From assembly GCF_014490035.1 (NCBI RefSeq), contig NZ_CP061008.1, forward strand, positions 4,216,001 through 4,280,000: 64,000 bases of DNA, read 5' to 3'. The notes under the pieces are model-generated. The model saw only the letters and a program-made list of their open reading frames with translations, ran no database searches and had not been told where the DNA came from. Positions within the stretch are counted from its first letter, which is position 1. The number at the start of each line of letters is the position of its first letter. A program made the translations under genes and the position numbers. This DNA is from Achromobacter xylosoxidans (lineage in GTDB: Bacteria > Pseudomonadota > Gammaproteobacteria > Burkholderiales > Burkholderiaceae_B). Positions 15,662 through 27,116 of this stretch are shown in pieces.

Positions 15662-16124
15662 GAATGGGTGCTCCAGTTCAAAAACTCTAGGGAACTTCTC
15701 GTCTTCGCAGCCATTCCCTGCGGCGCTGACGGCACCGTGAACACACTGCGGCGACTCACGCCACCCGGCTACGCAAGCGCTCTGGCCGAAGCCGGGCTCT
15801 CGCCAACTGCGCCACGCAAGCGGTCGATCTATTGATGGAGATGGAAAAGGAAATGCGCCGGGACTATCGCGGGACGCCTCGCTTGCCGGCGGAGGAGTCC
15901 CGCAGCGACTGCATCGGGTGATGCATTGAGACCAAGACTACGGCGCGCAATTGCAATCGCACATTGCACTCGGGCCTATGGGACGTATCGGCTTAGCCTG
16001 CCTATACCGGCAGGCCGCTAGCGGGTAACAGCCGGAGCTGACATGCCCGCCGCTGCGCCCACTAAACAAATGGACCGCTCATCCGTCTGTGGATCGGGGC
16101 ATGGGTTTCTTGAGGAGCGGTTCC
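15662..16124. other. Long non-coding gap upstream of the adhesin
   Basis: 463 bp between the divergent adhesin and LysR genes. No gene with family features is seen. It holds the adhesin promoter region, several imperfect inverted repeats (for example gggac...gtccc around 15859-15900) and a repeated attgca element near 15950-15967. A 28-codon open frame at 15834-15920 has no supporting evidence. Confidence 0.6.
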
Positions 16125-17033
16125 GTGGATTTGCTGGCAGCGATACGCATCTTTCTCCGCGTGGTGGAACGCGGAACCATCTCGGGCGCGGCCCGAGATC
16201 TCGACCTGAGCCAACCGTCAGTGAGCGAACGCATCGACAAGCTGGAGCGTTTCCTCAGTGCCCGCCTCTTGGTGCGCAGTTCGCGCAAACTGAGCTGCAC
16301 CGCTGAAGGCCGGACGTTCTACGAACAGGGCAAGCAGTTGTTGGAAGCGGCGGAAATGACGATAAATTCAGTATCGTTAAGCAACTTTCAGATACAAGGA
16401 AGTTTGAGACTCGCCGTGCCGCAGTGCCTGGGCGAGATCGTGGTTCCCAAAGCCCTGATGAACGTGCGCACGGCCCACCCCGATCTGCACATCGATCTCA
16501 TGCTGAACGACACCATCGCCGACCCGGTCACCGAAGGCCTCGACATTTCGCTACGCCTGGGCCGTCTCAACGAAAACGGGGGCTACATTGCCTTTCCGCT
16601 TGGCTGGGTGGCTCGCAAGCTGGTAGCGGCGCCTTCTTATCTTGCTGCTCACGGCCCAATAGAAGCGCCGGCGGACCTGGCGTCCCATCCGTTCATCCGT
16701 TTGAAGGCTATTTTCGCGAACGATCAAGTGCCGCTGGCGCGCGAGAACGGCCCGGTGACCCAGACGCGCATCAAGACCGCCATGACCGTCAGCCACTGGC
16801 GCCCCATGTACGATCTGATCCTCGCTGGCGGCGGCATCGGCATCCTGCAGCATCCCGCGTGCGCCAAGGCATTGGCGCAAGGACGCCTCGTCGAACTGCT
16901 GGACGGCTATCGCGTGCCGCCGCTTCCGCTCAACGCGCTGCTTCCGCCCCTGCGTCCGATGCCGCAACGCGTGCGGGCGGTCCTGGAACTGCTGAAGCGG
17001 GACATTCCGGCGCTGCTCCAGCCCGCGGTTTGA
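16125..17033 (+). CDS. LysR-family transcriptional regulator
   Basis: A 302-residue LysR protein from a GTG start. GTG at 16125 is chosen because gaggag lies 7 nt upstream and it places the DNA-binding domain at residue 1 (DLLAAIRIFLRVVERGTISG; DLDLSQPSVSERIDKLE). In-frame ATGs at 16089 and 16101 lack such a site. The effector domain runs from about residue 88 (LRLAVPQCLGEIVVPKAL). It is divergent from the adhesin and precedes nap by 234 bp, on the same strand as nap. Its target could be either, or a remote gene. Confidence 0.88.
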   Translation: MDLLAAIRIFLRVVERGTISGAARDLDLSQPSVSERIDKLERFLSARLLVRSSRKLSCTAEGRTFYEQGKQLLEAAEMTINSVSLSNFQIQGSLRLAVPQCLGEIVVPKALMNVRTAHPDLHIDLMLNDTIADPVTEGLDISLRLGRLNENGGYIAFPLGWVARKLVAAPSYLAAHGPIEAPADLASHPFIRLKAIFANDQVPLARENGPVTQTRIKTAMTVSHWRPMYDLILAGGGIGILQHPACAKALAQGRLVELLDGYRVPPLPLNALLPPLRPMPQRVRAVLELLKRDIPALLQPAV

Positions 17034-17183
17034 ACCGCGCGTCGGTCTCTGCGCCTTGGCGCGCCTTCGGATCATCCAGCTGCAGCCAGATCTTTCAATG
17101 ACGGATTTTTTTCATCGCCAGCCTGACCGTTTTGCATCTTGCTATACAGCGCCGCGCGCACATTGTTACGCCGTGGTGCAACA

Positions 17184-17197
17184 TTGACGCCTTTCAA
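17184..17197 (+). promoter_or_regulatory. Candidate FNR/ANR box upstream of nap
   Basis: TTGACGCCTTTCAA, matching TTGAT-N4-ATCAA with one mismatch in each half. It is 71 bp upstream of the napE start in a 234-bp gap (17034-17267) that otherwise holds no gene. Position suits class I or II activation of an anaerobic promoter. Confidence 0.5.
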
Positions 17198-17267
17198 AGC
17201 CATCTGCTAAAAGCTTCGATATCCGCACGTTAAACGCAATGCCCCAACTGTCGTAGTGAGGTGCTGT

Positions 17268-17426
17268 GTGCAAAACGAGTCCGATGGCTACACCAAGCCT
17301 CAGGAACTTCGAAGTTTCCTGTTCCTGACGGCCGTCATGGCCCCCGTCCTGTCGGTCATCATCGTGGCAGGTTACGGTTTCCTCGTCTGGTTCTATCAGC
17401 TGATCGCCGGCCCCCCCGGTAGCTGA
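17268..17426 (+). CDS. napE: Periplasmic nitrate reductase small membrane protein NapE
   Basis: A 52-residue protein starting with GTG. After a polar N-terminus comes RSFLFLTAVMAPVLSV and one TM segment, ending YGFLVWFYQLIAGPPGS, the family's signature ending. NapE is an accessory inner-membrane protein of unknown exact role, found first in many proteobacterial nap operons. Its stop codon overlaps the ATG of napD (TGATG). Confidence 0.9.
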   Translation: MQNESDGYTKPQELRSFLFLTAVMAPVLSVIIVAGYGFLVWFYQLIAGPPGS

Positions 17427-17767
17427 TGCGACGCGACGGAACCCCTCCCATGTCCGCGCTCCCCCATTCCGCGCCGCCTGCGGCGCCGCCAGAGCTGCAT
17501 ATCGCCAGCATGGTGGTGCACGCCGCGCCGCGCCGCTTGCCCGACGTCCGCCTGGCGATTCTTGCGATCTCCGGAGCGGAAATCCATGGCGCTTCCGACA
17601 CCGGAAAACTGGTGGTCACCCTGGAAGCCCCCTCCACCGACGACATGATGGCCCGGATCTCCGAGATCCAGCGCCTGGATGGCGTGCTGGCTTCGGCGCT
17701 GGTCTACCAGCACGCCGACTCGCTGGACGCGATGAACGAGGAGATTGACGATGGCAATGGCTCGTAG
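17426..17767 (+). CDS. napD: NapA-specific chaperone NapD
   Basis: A 113-residue protein of the NapD family: [19 protein letters not shown], then [20 protein letters not shown]. NapD is a cytoplasmic chaperone that binds the Tat signal of NapA until the molybdenum cofactor is inserted. The first ~25 residues are a proline-rich extension, so ATG at 17450 is a possible alternative start. The TGATG overlap with napE favours 17426. It overlaps napA by 17 bp. Confidence 0.88.
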   Translation: MRRDGTPPMSALPHSAPPAAPPELHIASMVVHAAPRRLPDVRLAILAISGAEIHGASDTGKLVVTLEAPSTDDMMARISEIQRLDGVLASALVYQHADSLDAMNEEIDDGNGS

Positions 17768-20246
17768 AGACTTCATCAAGCAATCCGCTGCCGCAGCAGC
17801 CGCCACCGTGGCCGGCATACCCATCGTCGGCTACACGCAGAACATCGTCACCGAATCCGAGGCCGCCAAGCTCAAGTGGTCCAAGGCGCCCTGTAGGTTC
17901 TGCGGGACCGGCTGCGGCGTGAACGTCGCCGTGAAGGACAACCAGGTCGTGGCCACGCACGGCGACTTCAACGCCGAGGTGAACAAGGGCCTGAACTGCG
18001 TCAAGGGCTATTTCCTGTCCAAGATCATGTACGGCAACGACCGGCTGACCACGCCGCTCCTGCGCATGAAGGACGGCAAGTACGCCAAGGACGGGGAATT
18101 TGCGCCGGTGTCCTGGGACCAGGCCTTCGACGTCATGGCCGAGCAATTCAAGCGCGTGCTGAAGGACAAGGGTCCCGAGGCCGTGGGCATGTTCGGCTCG
18201 GGGCAATGGACCATCTGGGAAGGCTACGCCGCGCTCAAGCTGATGAAGGCGGGCTTCCGGACCAACAACCTGGACCCGAACGCACGCCACTGCATGGCCT
18301 CGGCGGCGGTGGGCTTCATGCGCACCTTCGGCGCCGACGAACCCATGGGCTGTTACGACGACATCGAGAACGCCGATGCCTTCGTGCTGTGGGGCTCCAA
18401 CATGGCGGAGATGCACCCCATCCTGTGGACCCGCGTGACCGACCGCCGGCTGTCCGCCCCCAAGACGCGGGTGGTGGTGCTGTCCACCTTCGAGCACCGC
18501 TCCTACGAGCTGGCCGACATGGCGCTGACGTTCACGCCGCAGACGGACCTGGCGATCCTGAACTACATCGCCAACCATATCATCCAGACCAAGCGCGTGA
18601 ACCGCGACTTCGTCGACAAACACACGACGTTCCGCGAAGGCAATACCGACATCGGCTATGGGCTGCGCCCCGACCATCCGCTGCAAAAAGCCGCCAAGAA
18701 CGCCGGCGATGCCGGCGGCTCCAAACCGATGACTTTCGACGAATTCGCCAAATTCGTCTCCAAGTACGATCTGGACTACACCGCCAAGCTGAGCGGCGTG
18801 CCCAAGAAGCAACTGGAGGAACTGGCCGAACTCTATGCCGACCCGAAAGTACGCGTGACCTCTTTCTGGACCATGGGCTTCAACCAGCATACGCGCGGCG
18901 TGTGGGCCAACAACATGGCCTACAACATCCATCTGCTGACCGGCAAGATCTCCACCCCGGGCAACAGCCCATTCTCGCTGACCGGCCAACCCTCTGCCTG
19001 TGGCACCGCCCGGGAAGTGGGCACGTTCTCGCACCGTCTGCCGGCCGACCTGGTGGTGACCAATCCCAAGCACCGCGCGCACGCCGAGGAAATCTGGCAA
19101 CTGCCCGACGGCACCATCCCCAGCAAGGTGGGCGCGCATGCCGTCCTGCAGAACCGCATGCTCAAGGATGGCCAGATCAACGCCTACTGGGTGATGGTCA
19201 ACAACAATATGCAGGCCGCGGCCAACCTGATGAACGAAGGCCTGCCCGGCTACCGCAACCCCGAGAACTTCATCGTGGTCTCGGACGCCTACCCCACGGT
19301 CACGACGATATCGGCCGACCTGATCCTGCCCACCGCCATGTGGGTCGAAAAGGAAGGCGCCTACGGCAACGCGGAACGCCGCACCCAGTTCTGGCACCAG
19401 CTGGTCAACGCGCCGGGCGAGGCCCGCTCGGACCTGTGGCAGTTGATGGAGTTCTCCAAGCGCTTCAAGGTCGAGGAGGTCTGGCCCGCGGATCTGCTGG
19501 CCAAGAAGCCCGAGTACCGGGGCAAGACACTGTTCGACGTGCTGTTCGCCAACGGCAAGGTCAATCGTTACCCCAACACCGAGCGCGACAAGGACTACGC
19601 CAACCAGGAAGCCGAGGCTTTCGGCTTCTATGCGCAAAAGGGGTTGTTCGAGGAATACGCCGAATTCGGGCGCGGCCATGGGCATGACCTGGCGCCGTTC
19701 GATATCTACCATGAAGTGCGCGGTCTGCGCTGGCCCGTGGTCAAGGGCAAGGAAACGCTGTGGCGCTACCGCGAAGGCAGCGACCCCTACGTGAAGCCGG
19801 GCGCCGGCTTCGAGTTCTACGGCAACGCCGACGGCCGCGCGGTGATCTACGCCCTGCCCTATGAACCGCCCGCCGAATCGCCGGACAAGGAATACCCGTT
19901 CTGGCTGTCCACCGGACGCGTCCTGGAGCACTGGCATTCCGGCTCGATGACGCGGCGGGTGCCGGAGCTATACCGCGCCTTTCCCAACGCGGTCTGTTTC
20001 ATGCACCCCGACGACGCCCAGGAAATGGGCCTGCGGCGCGGCGTCGAGGTGGAGGTCGTGTCGCGGCGCGGCAAGATGCGCACGCGCCTGGAGACCCGCG
20101 GCCGCGACAAGCCGCCGCGCGGCCTGGTGTTCGTGCCTTGGTTCGACGCCGGCCAGCTGATCAACAAGGTCACGCTGGACGCCACCGATCCGATCTCGTT
20201 CCAGACCGACTTCAAGAAGTGCGCGGTCAAGATCGTCAAGGTCTGA
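17751..20246 (+). CDS. napA: Periplasmic nitrate reductase catalytic subunit NapA
   Basis: 831 residues, the normal size. Tat signal [14 protein letters not shown] at residues 5-18. The [4Fe-4S] motif is C48-x2-C51-x3-C55 with the fourth Cys in GLNCVKG. The molybdenum-ligand Cys lies in [18 protein letters not shown]. The C-terminal molybdopterin-binding domain includes [19 protein letters not shown]. It reduces nitrate to nitrite in the periplasm with a bis-MGD cofactor. ATG at 17751 has aacgaggag 7 nt upstream. It is followed by its electron donors NapB and NapC. Confidence 0.97.
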   Translation: MAMARRDFIKQSAAAAAATVAGIPIVGYTQNIVTESEAAKLKWSKAPCRFCGTGCGVNVAVKDNQVVATHGDFNAEVNKGLNCVKGYFLSKIMYGNDRLTTPLLRMKDGKYAKDGEFAPVSWDQAFDVMAEQFKRVLKDKGPEAVGMFGSGQWTIWEGYAALKLMKAGFRTNNLDPNARHCMASAAVGFMRTFGADEPMGCYDDIENADAFVLWGSNMAEMHPILWTRVTDRRLSAPKTRVVVLSTFEHRSYELADMALTFTPQTDLAILNYIANHIIQTKRVNRDFVDKHTTFREGNTDIGYGLRPDHPLQKAAKNAGDAGGSKPMTFDEFAKFVSKYDLDYTAKLSGVPKKQLEELAELYADPKVRVTSFWTMGFNQHTRGVWANNMAYNIHLLTGKISTPGNSPFSLTGQPSACGTAREVGTFSHRLPADLVVTNPKHRAHAEEIWQLPDGTIPSKVGAHAVLQNRMLKDGQINAYWVMVNNNMQAAANLMNEGLPGYRNPENFIVVSDAYPTVTTISADLILPTAMWVEKEGAYGNAERRTQFWHQLVNAPGEARSDLWQLMEFSKRFKVEEVWPADLLAKKPEYRGKTLFDVLFANGKVNRYPNTERDKDYANQEAEAFGFYAQKGLFEEYAEFGRGHGHDLAPFDIYHEVRGLRWPVVKGKETLWRYREGSDPYVKPGAGFEFYGNADGRAVIYALPYEPPAESPDKEYPFWLSTGRVLEHWHSGSMTRRVPELYRAFPNAVCFMHPDDAQEMGLRRGVEVEVVSRRGKMRTRLETRGRDKPPRGLVFVPWFDAGQLINKVTLDATDPISFQTDFKKCAVKIVKV

Positions 20247-20266
20247 AAGGCGAACCGGAGACAGCC

Positions 20267-20743
20267 ATGAACCTACGCGCCCTTACTCTCGCGACATGCG
20301 TCATCCTTGGTTCGGCCGCCTGGGCGGCGCCGCCGCTGGAGGTCGAAGACCCCATGCGCGGCCCCACCCCCGTCGCGCAGGAAACCGACCCGCCGCTCAT
20401 CAGTCCGGTCGAAAACAAGGACATCCGGCGCATGCGCACGTATTCGATGCAGCCGCCCACCATTCCGCACAAGATCGACGGCTACCAGGTCGACAAGGAC
20501 TTCAACCGCTGCCTGGCCTGTCACGCGCGCGTGAACACCGAGGAGACCCAGGCCCCGCCCCTGAGCGTGACCCACTACATGGACCGCGACAGCAACGTGC
20601 TGGCGGAAGTCTCGCCGCGCCGCTACTTCTGTGTGCAGTGCCACGTGCCGCAGACCGAGGCCAAGCCGCTGGTGTCCAATACCTACCAGGACATCGATGT
20701 GATCCTCAAGCGCCTGACCGCCCCGGCGCCCGCCAAGAAGTAA
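20267..20743 (+). CDS. napB: Diheme cytochrome c NapB, nitrate reductase electron-transfer subunit
   Basis: 158 residues with a cleavable signal (MNLRALTLATCVILGSAAWA) and two heme-binding motifs, CLACH and CVQCH, plus the distal His-containing segments typical of NapB. NapB passes electrons from NapC to NapA in the periplasm. It needs heme attachment by the Ccm system encoded just downstream. Confidence 0.96.
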   Translation: MNLRALTLATCVILGSAAWAAPPLEVEDPMRGPTPVAQETDPPLISPVENKDIRRMRTYSMQPPTIPHKIDGYQVDKDFNRCLACHARVNTEETQAPPLSVTHYMDRDSNVLAEVSPRRYFCVQCHVPQTEAKPLVSNTYQDIDVILKRLTAPAPAKK

Positions 20744-20758
20744 GCGACGGAGGCAGCC

Positions 20759-21397
20759 ATGCTCGGACTCATCAAGCGCTACTGGAACATCATCCGACGG
20801 CCCAGCGTGCATTTCAGCCTGGGCTTCCTGACGGTCGGCGGATTCATCGGCGGCATCCTGTTCTGGGGCGCCTTCAACACCGCCATGGAACTCACCAACA
20901 CCGAGAAGTTCTGCACCGGCTGCCACGAGATGCGCGACAACGTGTACGCCGAGTTGAAGGGCACCATCCACTTCACCAACCGCTCCGGCGTGCGGGCGCT
21001 GTGCTCGGACTGCCACGTGCCGCACAACTGGACCGACAAGATCGCGCGCAAGATGCAGGCGTCCAAGGAGGTCTGGGGCAAGATCTTCGGCACCATCGAC
21101 ACGCGCGAAAAGTTCGTGGAAAAGCGCCTGGAGCTGGCCCAGCACGAATGGGCGCGCTTCAAGGCCAATGACTCGCTGGAATGCCGCAACTGCCACAACT
21201 ACGAATACATGGACTTCACGCGCCAGAGTCCGCGCGCGCAGAACATGCATTCGACCTATCTGGCGGACAAGAGCAAGACCTGCATCGACTGCCACAAGGG
21301 CATCGCCCACAAGCTGCCCAACATGGGGCCGGGCCCGACCTCCATGGCGCCGGCGCCGGCAGGCCCGGCGAAGGAAGTGGCGCATGCGGCCCGCTGA
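20759..21397 (+). CDS. napC: Tetraheme quinol dehydrogenase NapC
   Basis: A 212-residue NapC/NirT protein with one N-terminal membrane anchor ([20 protein letters not shown]) and four CxxCH motifs: CTGCH, CSDCH, CRNCH and CIDCH. It oxidises membrane quinol and reduces NapB. The C-terminal Pro/Ala-rich tail overlaps the start of ccmA by 14 bp, linking nap and ccm in one transcript. Confidence 0.95.
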   Translation: MLGLIKRYWNIIRRPSVHFSLGFLTVGGFIGGILFWGAFNTAMELTNTEKFCTGCHEMRDNVYAELKGTIHFTNRSGVRALCSDCHVPHNWTDKIARKMQASKEVWGKIFGTIDTREKFVEKRLELAQHEWARFKANDSLECRNCHNYEYMDFTRQSPRAQNMHSTYLADKSKTCIDCHKGIAHKLPNMGPGPTSMAPAPAGPAKEVAHAAR

Positions 21398-22058
21398 CGC
21401 GCCGCCGCCCATGCTTTGCGCGCGCGGCCTGGCCAGCCGCCGCGGATGTTCCGCGCCCGTGGATTTCGAGCTGCATGGCGGCCAGTTGCTGCACGTGCGC
21501 GGCGCCAACGGCAGCGGCAAGACCAGCCTGCTGCGCATGTTGGCCGGCCTGCTGCGGCCGCTGGCGGGCAGCGTGCTGTGGCGCGGCGACGATGCGCGCC
21601 GCGATGCCGCCGGCTACCGCGCCTGCATGGCCTACCTGGGACACGGCAACGGCCTGTGCGGCGAACTGAGCGCCGCCGAGAACCTGCGCTACGCCCTGCA
21701 CGTCGCCGGCACGCCGCAGGCCGAAGCTCGGTTATCGGGCACCCTGCGCGCATGGCGCCTGGAATCCTGTGCCGACATGCCCGCCCTGCGCCTGTCCCAG
21801 GGACAGGGCCGGCGGCTGGCGCTGGCGGCGGTCGTGCTCGGCGCCAAGCCCCTGTGGCTGCTGGATGAACCCGACGCCGGCCTGGACGCGGCCAGCCTGG
21901 AGCAGCTGCGCCTGGCGCTGGAAGCCCACCTCGCGGCCGGCGGCGCCGCCGTGCTCGCTTCGCACCGCGAACCCGGCACCGCCGCCACGCATACCCAAAC
22001 CCTGAACATGGATGACTACGCGGATGCTGGCTACGCTGTCGCAGTTGGCATTGCGTGA
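21384..22058 (+). CDS. ccmA: Heme exporter ATP-binding protein CcmA
   Basis: A 224-residue ABC ATPase: Walker A GANGSGKT (residues 40-47), signature LSQGQGRR, Walker [13 protein letters not shown] and the switch His in LASHREPG. CcmA powers release of holo-CcmE from the CcmC-CcmE complex. Start ATG 21384 lies inside napC with gaaggaag 7 nt upstream. It overlaps ccmB by 47 bp, an unusually long overlap. Confidence 0.92.
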   Translation: MRPADAPPPMLCARGLASRRGCSAPVDFELHGGQLLHVRGANGSGKTSLLRMLAGLLRPLAGSVLWRGDDARRDAAGYRACMAYLGHGNGLCGELSAAENLRYALHVAGTPQAEARLSGTLRAWRLESCADMPALRLSQGQGRRLALAAVVLGAKPLWLLDEPDAGLDAASLEQLRLALEAHLAAGGAAVLASHREPGTAATHTQTLNMDDYADAGYAVAVGIA

Positions 22059-22689
22059 AATCCGTTTGGCCTGGAGACGGCCCGCGGACACGCTGGGCGC
22101 CACCCTGTTCTTCATCGTGGCCGGCACGCTGTTCCCCCTGGCGGTCGGCCCCGACCCCGCGCTGCTGCTGGCCATCGGACCGGGCGTGCTGTGGGTCTGC
22201 GCCCTGCTCGGCATCCTGCTGACGCTGAACCGGCCTTTCGCCCAGGACTACGACAACGGCGCGCTGGAACAGCTGCTGGTGTCGCCGCACCCGCTGCCGC
22301 TGCTGGTGGGCGCCAAGCTGGCGGCGCACTGGTTCAGCAGCTGCCTGCCCCTGATCCTGGCCAGCCCGGTGCTGGCGCTGCAGTTCGGCCTGTCGCCGCA
22401 GGCCATCGGCATCCTGGTCCTGTCGCTGCTGCTGGGCACGCCGACGCTGGCGCTGGTGGGCGGGCTGGGCGCGGCGCTGACGCTGGGCCTGCGCGGCGGC
22501 GCCCTGCTGCCGCTGCTGGTGCTGCCGCTGTACGTGCCGGTGCTGATCTTCGGCGCGGGCGCGGTGTCGGCCTCGCACGCGGGCATGGGCGCCGGACCGC
22601 AATTGTCATTGCTGGGCGCATGCCTGTGCCTGGCCATCCTGTTGTGCCCCTGGAGCGCCTCGGCGGCGCTGCGCGTGGCGCTGGACTGA
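22012..22689 (+). CDS. ccmB: Heme exporter membrane protein CcmB
   Basis: A 225-residue polytopic protein (about six TM segments) of the CcmB family: FIVAGTLFPLAVGPDP, then DYDNGALEQLLVSPHPLPLLV. It is the membrane partner of CcmA. ATG 22024 (MLATLSQ) is an alternative start; either way translation begins within ccmA. Confidence 0.92.
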   Translation: MTTRMLATLSQLALREIRLAWRRPADTLGATLFFIVAGTLFPLAVGPDPALLLAIGPGVLWVCALLGILLTLNRPFAQDYDNGALEQLLVSPHPLPLLVGAKLAAHWFSSCLPLILASPVLALQFGLSPQAIGILVLSLLLGTPTLALVGGLGAALTLGLRGGALLPLLVLPLYVPVLIFGAGAVSASHAGMGAGPQLSLLGACLCLAILLCPWSASAALRVALD

Positions 22690-22696
22690 GGACGCC

Positions 22697-23485
22697 ATGC
22701 ACAAGCACCCTGCCCTGAACGCATATCCGCCCGCCGCGGCAGCCGGCGCGGGCTGGCTGCGATACGCCTCGCCCGCCGCGTTCTATCCGCTGGCCGGCCG
22801 CATGATTCCATGGCTGGCGCTGGGCGCCGCGCTGTTCGCGGCCGCGGGCCTGTACGTGGGGCTGGCGGTCGCGCCCACCGACAGCCAGCAGGGCGAGGTC
22901 TACCGCATCCTCTTCATCCACGTCGGGGCGGCATGGATGTCGATGTTCCTGTACCTGGTCATGGCGCTGTACGCGGCCCTGGGACTGATCTTCAACACCC
23001 GCCTGTCGTTCATGATGATGCGGGCGCTGGCCCCCACCGGCGCGTTGTTCACCTTCCTGACCCTGTGGACCGGCGCGCTGTGGGGCAAGCCGACCTGGGG
23101 CGCCTGGTGGGTCTGGGACGCCCGGCTCACCTCCGAACTGATACTGCTGTTCCTGTACCTGGGCTTCATGGCCTTGCAGGCGGCCGCTGCCGACGACGCG
23201 CAGCGGGCCGACCGCGGCGGCGCCATCCTGGTGCTGGCGGGCGTGATCAACGTGCCCATCATCTATTTTTCGGTGCGCTGGTGGAGCACGCTGCACCAGG
23301 GCGCGTCGATCAACCTCACCACCGCGCCCAGCATGGCCCACATCATGGTGACCGCAATGCTGCTGATGGTGGCGGCGTTCTGGCTCTACAGCGCGGCGGC
23401 GGCGCTGGCGCGTGTGCGCGGCATCATTGCCGAACGCGAGCCGGGCGCGGTCCGGGCGGACAGGACGCGGCGGGAGGCGGCATGA
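22697..23485 (+). CDS. ccmC: Heme-handling protein CcmC
   Basis: 262 residues, six predicted TM segments. The tryptophan-rich heme loop [17 protein letters not shown] is intact and flanked by the conserved His residues ([19 protein letters not shown]). CcmC presents heme to CcmE for covalent binding. It follows ccmB by 7 bp and overlaps ccmD by 4 bp. Confidence 0.95.
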   Translation: MHKHPALNAYPPAAAAGAGWLRYASPAAFYPLAGRMIPWLALGAALFAAAGLYVGLAVAPTDSQQGEVYRILFIHVGAAWMSMFLYLVMALYAALGLIFNTRLSFMMMRALAPTGALFTFLTLWTGALWGKPTWGAWWVWDARLTSELILLFLYLGFMALQAAAADDAQRADRGGAILVLAGVINVPIIYFSVRWWSTLHQGASINLTTAPSMAHIMVTAMLLMVAAFWLYSAAAALARVRGIIAEREPGAVRADRTRREAA

Positions 23486-23649
23486 GCTGGGACGCGCTGT
23501 TCTCGCTGCAAGGCCACAGCCCCTATCTGCTGGGCGCGTATGGCGTGACGCTGGCGCTGATCGGCCTGGAAGCGTTGGTGCTGTGGCGGCGCAGCCGCGT
23601 CCGGCGCGCGGCGCAGGCTGCCGCCCGCGTGGACGGGACGGCGCCATGA
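23482..23649 (+). CDS. ccmD: Heme exporter small protein CcmD
   Basis: A 55-residue single-TM protein: [23 protein letters not shown] followed by a basic tail. CcmD bridges CcmABC and holo-CcmE. ATGA overlaps with both ccmC and ccmE. Confidence 0.9.
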   Translation: MSWDALFSLQGHSPYLLGAYGVTLALIGLEALVLWRRSRVRRAAQAAARVDGTAP

Positions 23650-24097
23650 GCCCGCGCAAGCGCCGCGCGCTCGCCATCGTGGGCGGCCTGGGCCTGTTGG
23701 CCGCAGCCGCCGCGCTGGTGCTCAACGCCCTGCAATCCAACCTGGTGTTCTTCTTCAGCCCTACCCAGGTGGTGGCGCAGGAAGCGCCCGCCAACGGCAG
23801 CTTCCGCGTCGGCGGCCTGGTGGAGCAAGGCTCGCTGCGCCGCGAGGCCGACGGCCTGACGCTGCGCTTCGTGGTGACGGACACCGCGCACACCGTGCCG
23901 GTCACGTATCAGGGCCTGCTGCCCGACCTGTTCCGCGAGGGCAAGGGCGTGGTGGTGGCCGGCAAGCTGGGACCAGACGGCGTGTTCCGCGCGACCGAGG
24001 TGCTGGCCAAGCACGACGAAAACTACATGCCGCCCGAGGCCGCCGATGCGATCAAGCGCGCTGGCGCCGGGCCTAACGCCATGCGCGCGGAGGCGCA

Positions 24098-24101
<4 letters not shown>
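23646..24101 (+). CDS. ccmE: Periplasmic heme chaperone CcmE
   Basis: 151 residues with an N-terminal anchor (residues 8-28) and the OB-fold heme chaperone domain. His123 and Tyr127 in [10 protein letters not shown] form the HxxxY heme-binding motif. It carries heme from CcmC to CcmF/H. The tail after residue 130 is short and Ala-rich. ATGA overlaps both neighbours. Confidence 0.95.
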
Positions 24102-26103
<2,002 letters not shown>

Positions 26104-26104
<1 letters not shown>

Positions 26105-26625
26105 TGCTGCGCTACCTGGTGCCGCTGGCCGCTTTCCTGGCGATGGCCGTGTTCCTGGCGATGGGCCTGTCGCGCGATCCGCGCGCGGTGCCCTCGGCCA
26201 TGATAGACAAGCCCGCCCCCGCCATCGGCCTGCCCGTGCTGCTGGACCCCGGCAGGAAACTGGAAGTGCAATCGCTGCGCGGCCAGGTCTGGCTGCTGAA
26301 TGTGTGGGCGTCCTGGTGCGGGCCGTGCAAGGACGAACTGCCGGTGCTGCGCGAAGCCGCCCGGCGCCACGGCATTCCGCTGTATGGCTTGAACTACAAG
26401 GACAAGCCGGAAGAAGCCGAAGCCTGGCTGGCGCGCAACGGCAACCCCTACATCGCGTCCGCCAGCGACATCGATGGCCGCGTCGGCATCGAATATGGCG
26501 TCTACGGCGTGCCCGAGACCTTCGTGATCGACCGCGACGGCCGTATCCGCTACAAGCAGTTGGGCCTGATCACGCCGGAGATCTGGCGCGACCGCATCCA
26601 GCCCGCCATCGAGGCGCTGCAATGA
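26104..26625 (+). CDS. ccmG: Thiol:disulfide interchange protein CcmG (DsbE)
   Basis: 173 residues, N-terminal membrane anchor and thioredoxin fold with WASWCGPCKDELP (Cys72, Cys75), and the family motif YGVYGVPETFVID. It keeps apocytochrome cysteines reduced before heme ligation. It overlaps ccmH by 4 bp. Confidence 0.95.
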
Positions 26626-27116
26626 AACGGCCCGCCGCCCTGCCTTGCCGCTTGTTGCGGACCGCCCTGCGCGCCTTGCTGCTGGCGCTGGCCTTGACCG
26701 CTGCCGCGCGCGCCCAGGTCCACGCCGGCGCCGCGCAGCCCTTGCCCCCTGTCCTGGAACAACGCGCCGACAAGCTGGCCCACGGACTGCGCTGCCTGGT
26801 ATGCCAGAACCAGACCCTGGCCGAGTCGAACGCGCCGTTGGCCCAGGACATGCGCAAGCTGATCCGCGATCAATTGGCCGAAGGCCGCAGCGACGCGCAG
26901 ATCATGCGCTTCTTCGAAGACCGCTATGGCGACTTCGTGCGCTACGACCCGCCCTTCAAACCCATCACCTGGCTGCTATGGCTGGGGCCGTTCGCGCTGC
27001 TGGCGTTGGGCTTCGTGGTGCTGGTGCGCACCTTGAAGCGCCGCGCCGGCGCGCGCGCGCCCCTGACCGCCGACGAACGCGCGCGCGCGGCGCGCTTCCT
27101 GGATACCGGCTCATGA
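26622..27116 (+). CDS. ccmH: Cytochrome c maturation protein CcmH
   Basis: 164 residues with a signal peptide, redox motif LRCLVCQNQT (Cys58, Cys61) and one C-terminal TM segment (WLLWLGPFALLALGFVVLV). It is the short CcmH/CcmL form; the TPR part is the separate ccmI gene. It forms the heme lyase with CcmF. Confidence 0.94.
   Translation: MKRPAALPCRLLRTALRALLLALALTAAARAQVHAGAAQPLPPVLEQRADKLAHGLRCLVCQNQTLAESNAPLAQDMRKLIRDQLAEGRSDAQIMRFFEDRYGDFVRYDPPFKPITWLLWLGPFALLALGFVVLVRTLKRRAGARAPLTADERARAARFLDTGS

Noticed and set aside
15834..15920. A 28-codon open frame (MEMEKEMRRDYRG...) between the adhesin and LysR genes
   Set aside because: No ribosome-binding site, no recognisable family and too short to separate from chance.
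17616..19937. A 773-codon minus-strand frame opposite napA
   Set aside because: Antisense shadow with no recognisable motif; napA is unmistakable on the plus strand.
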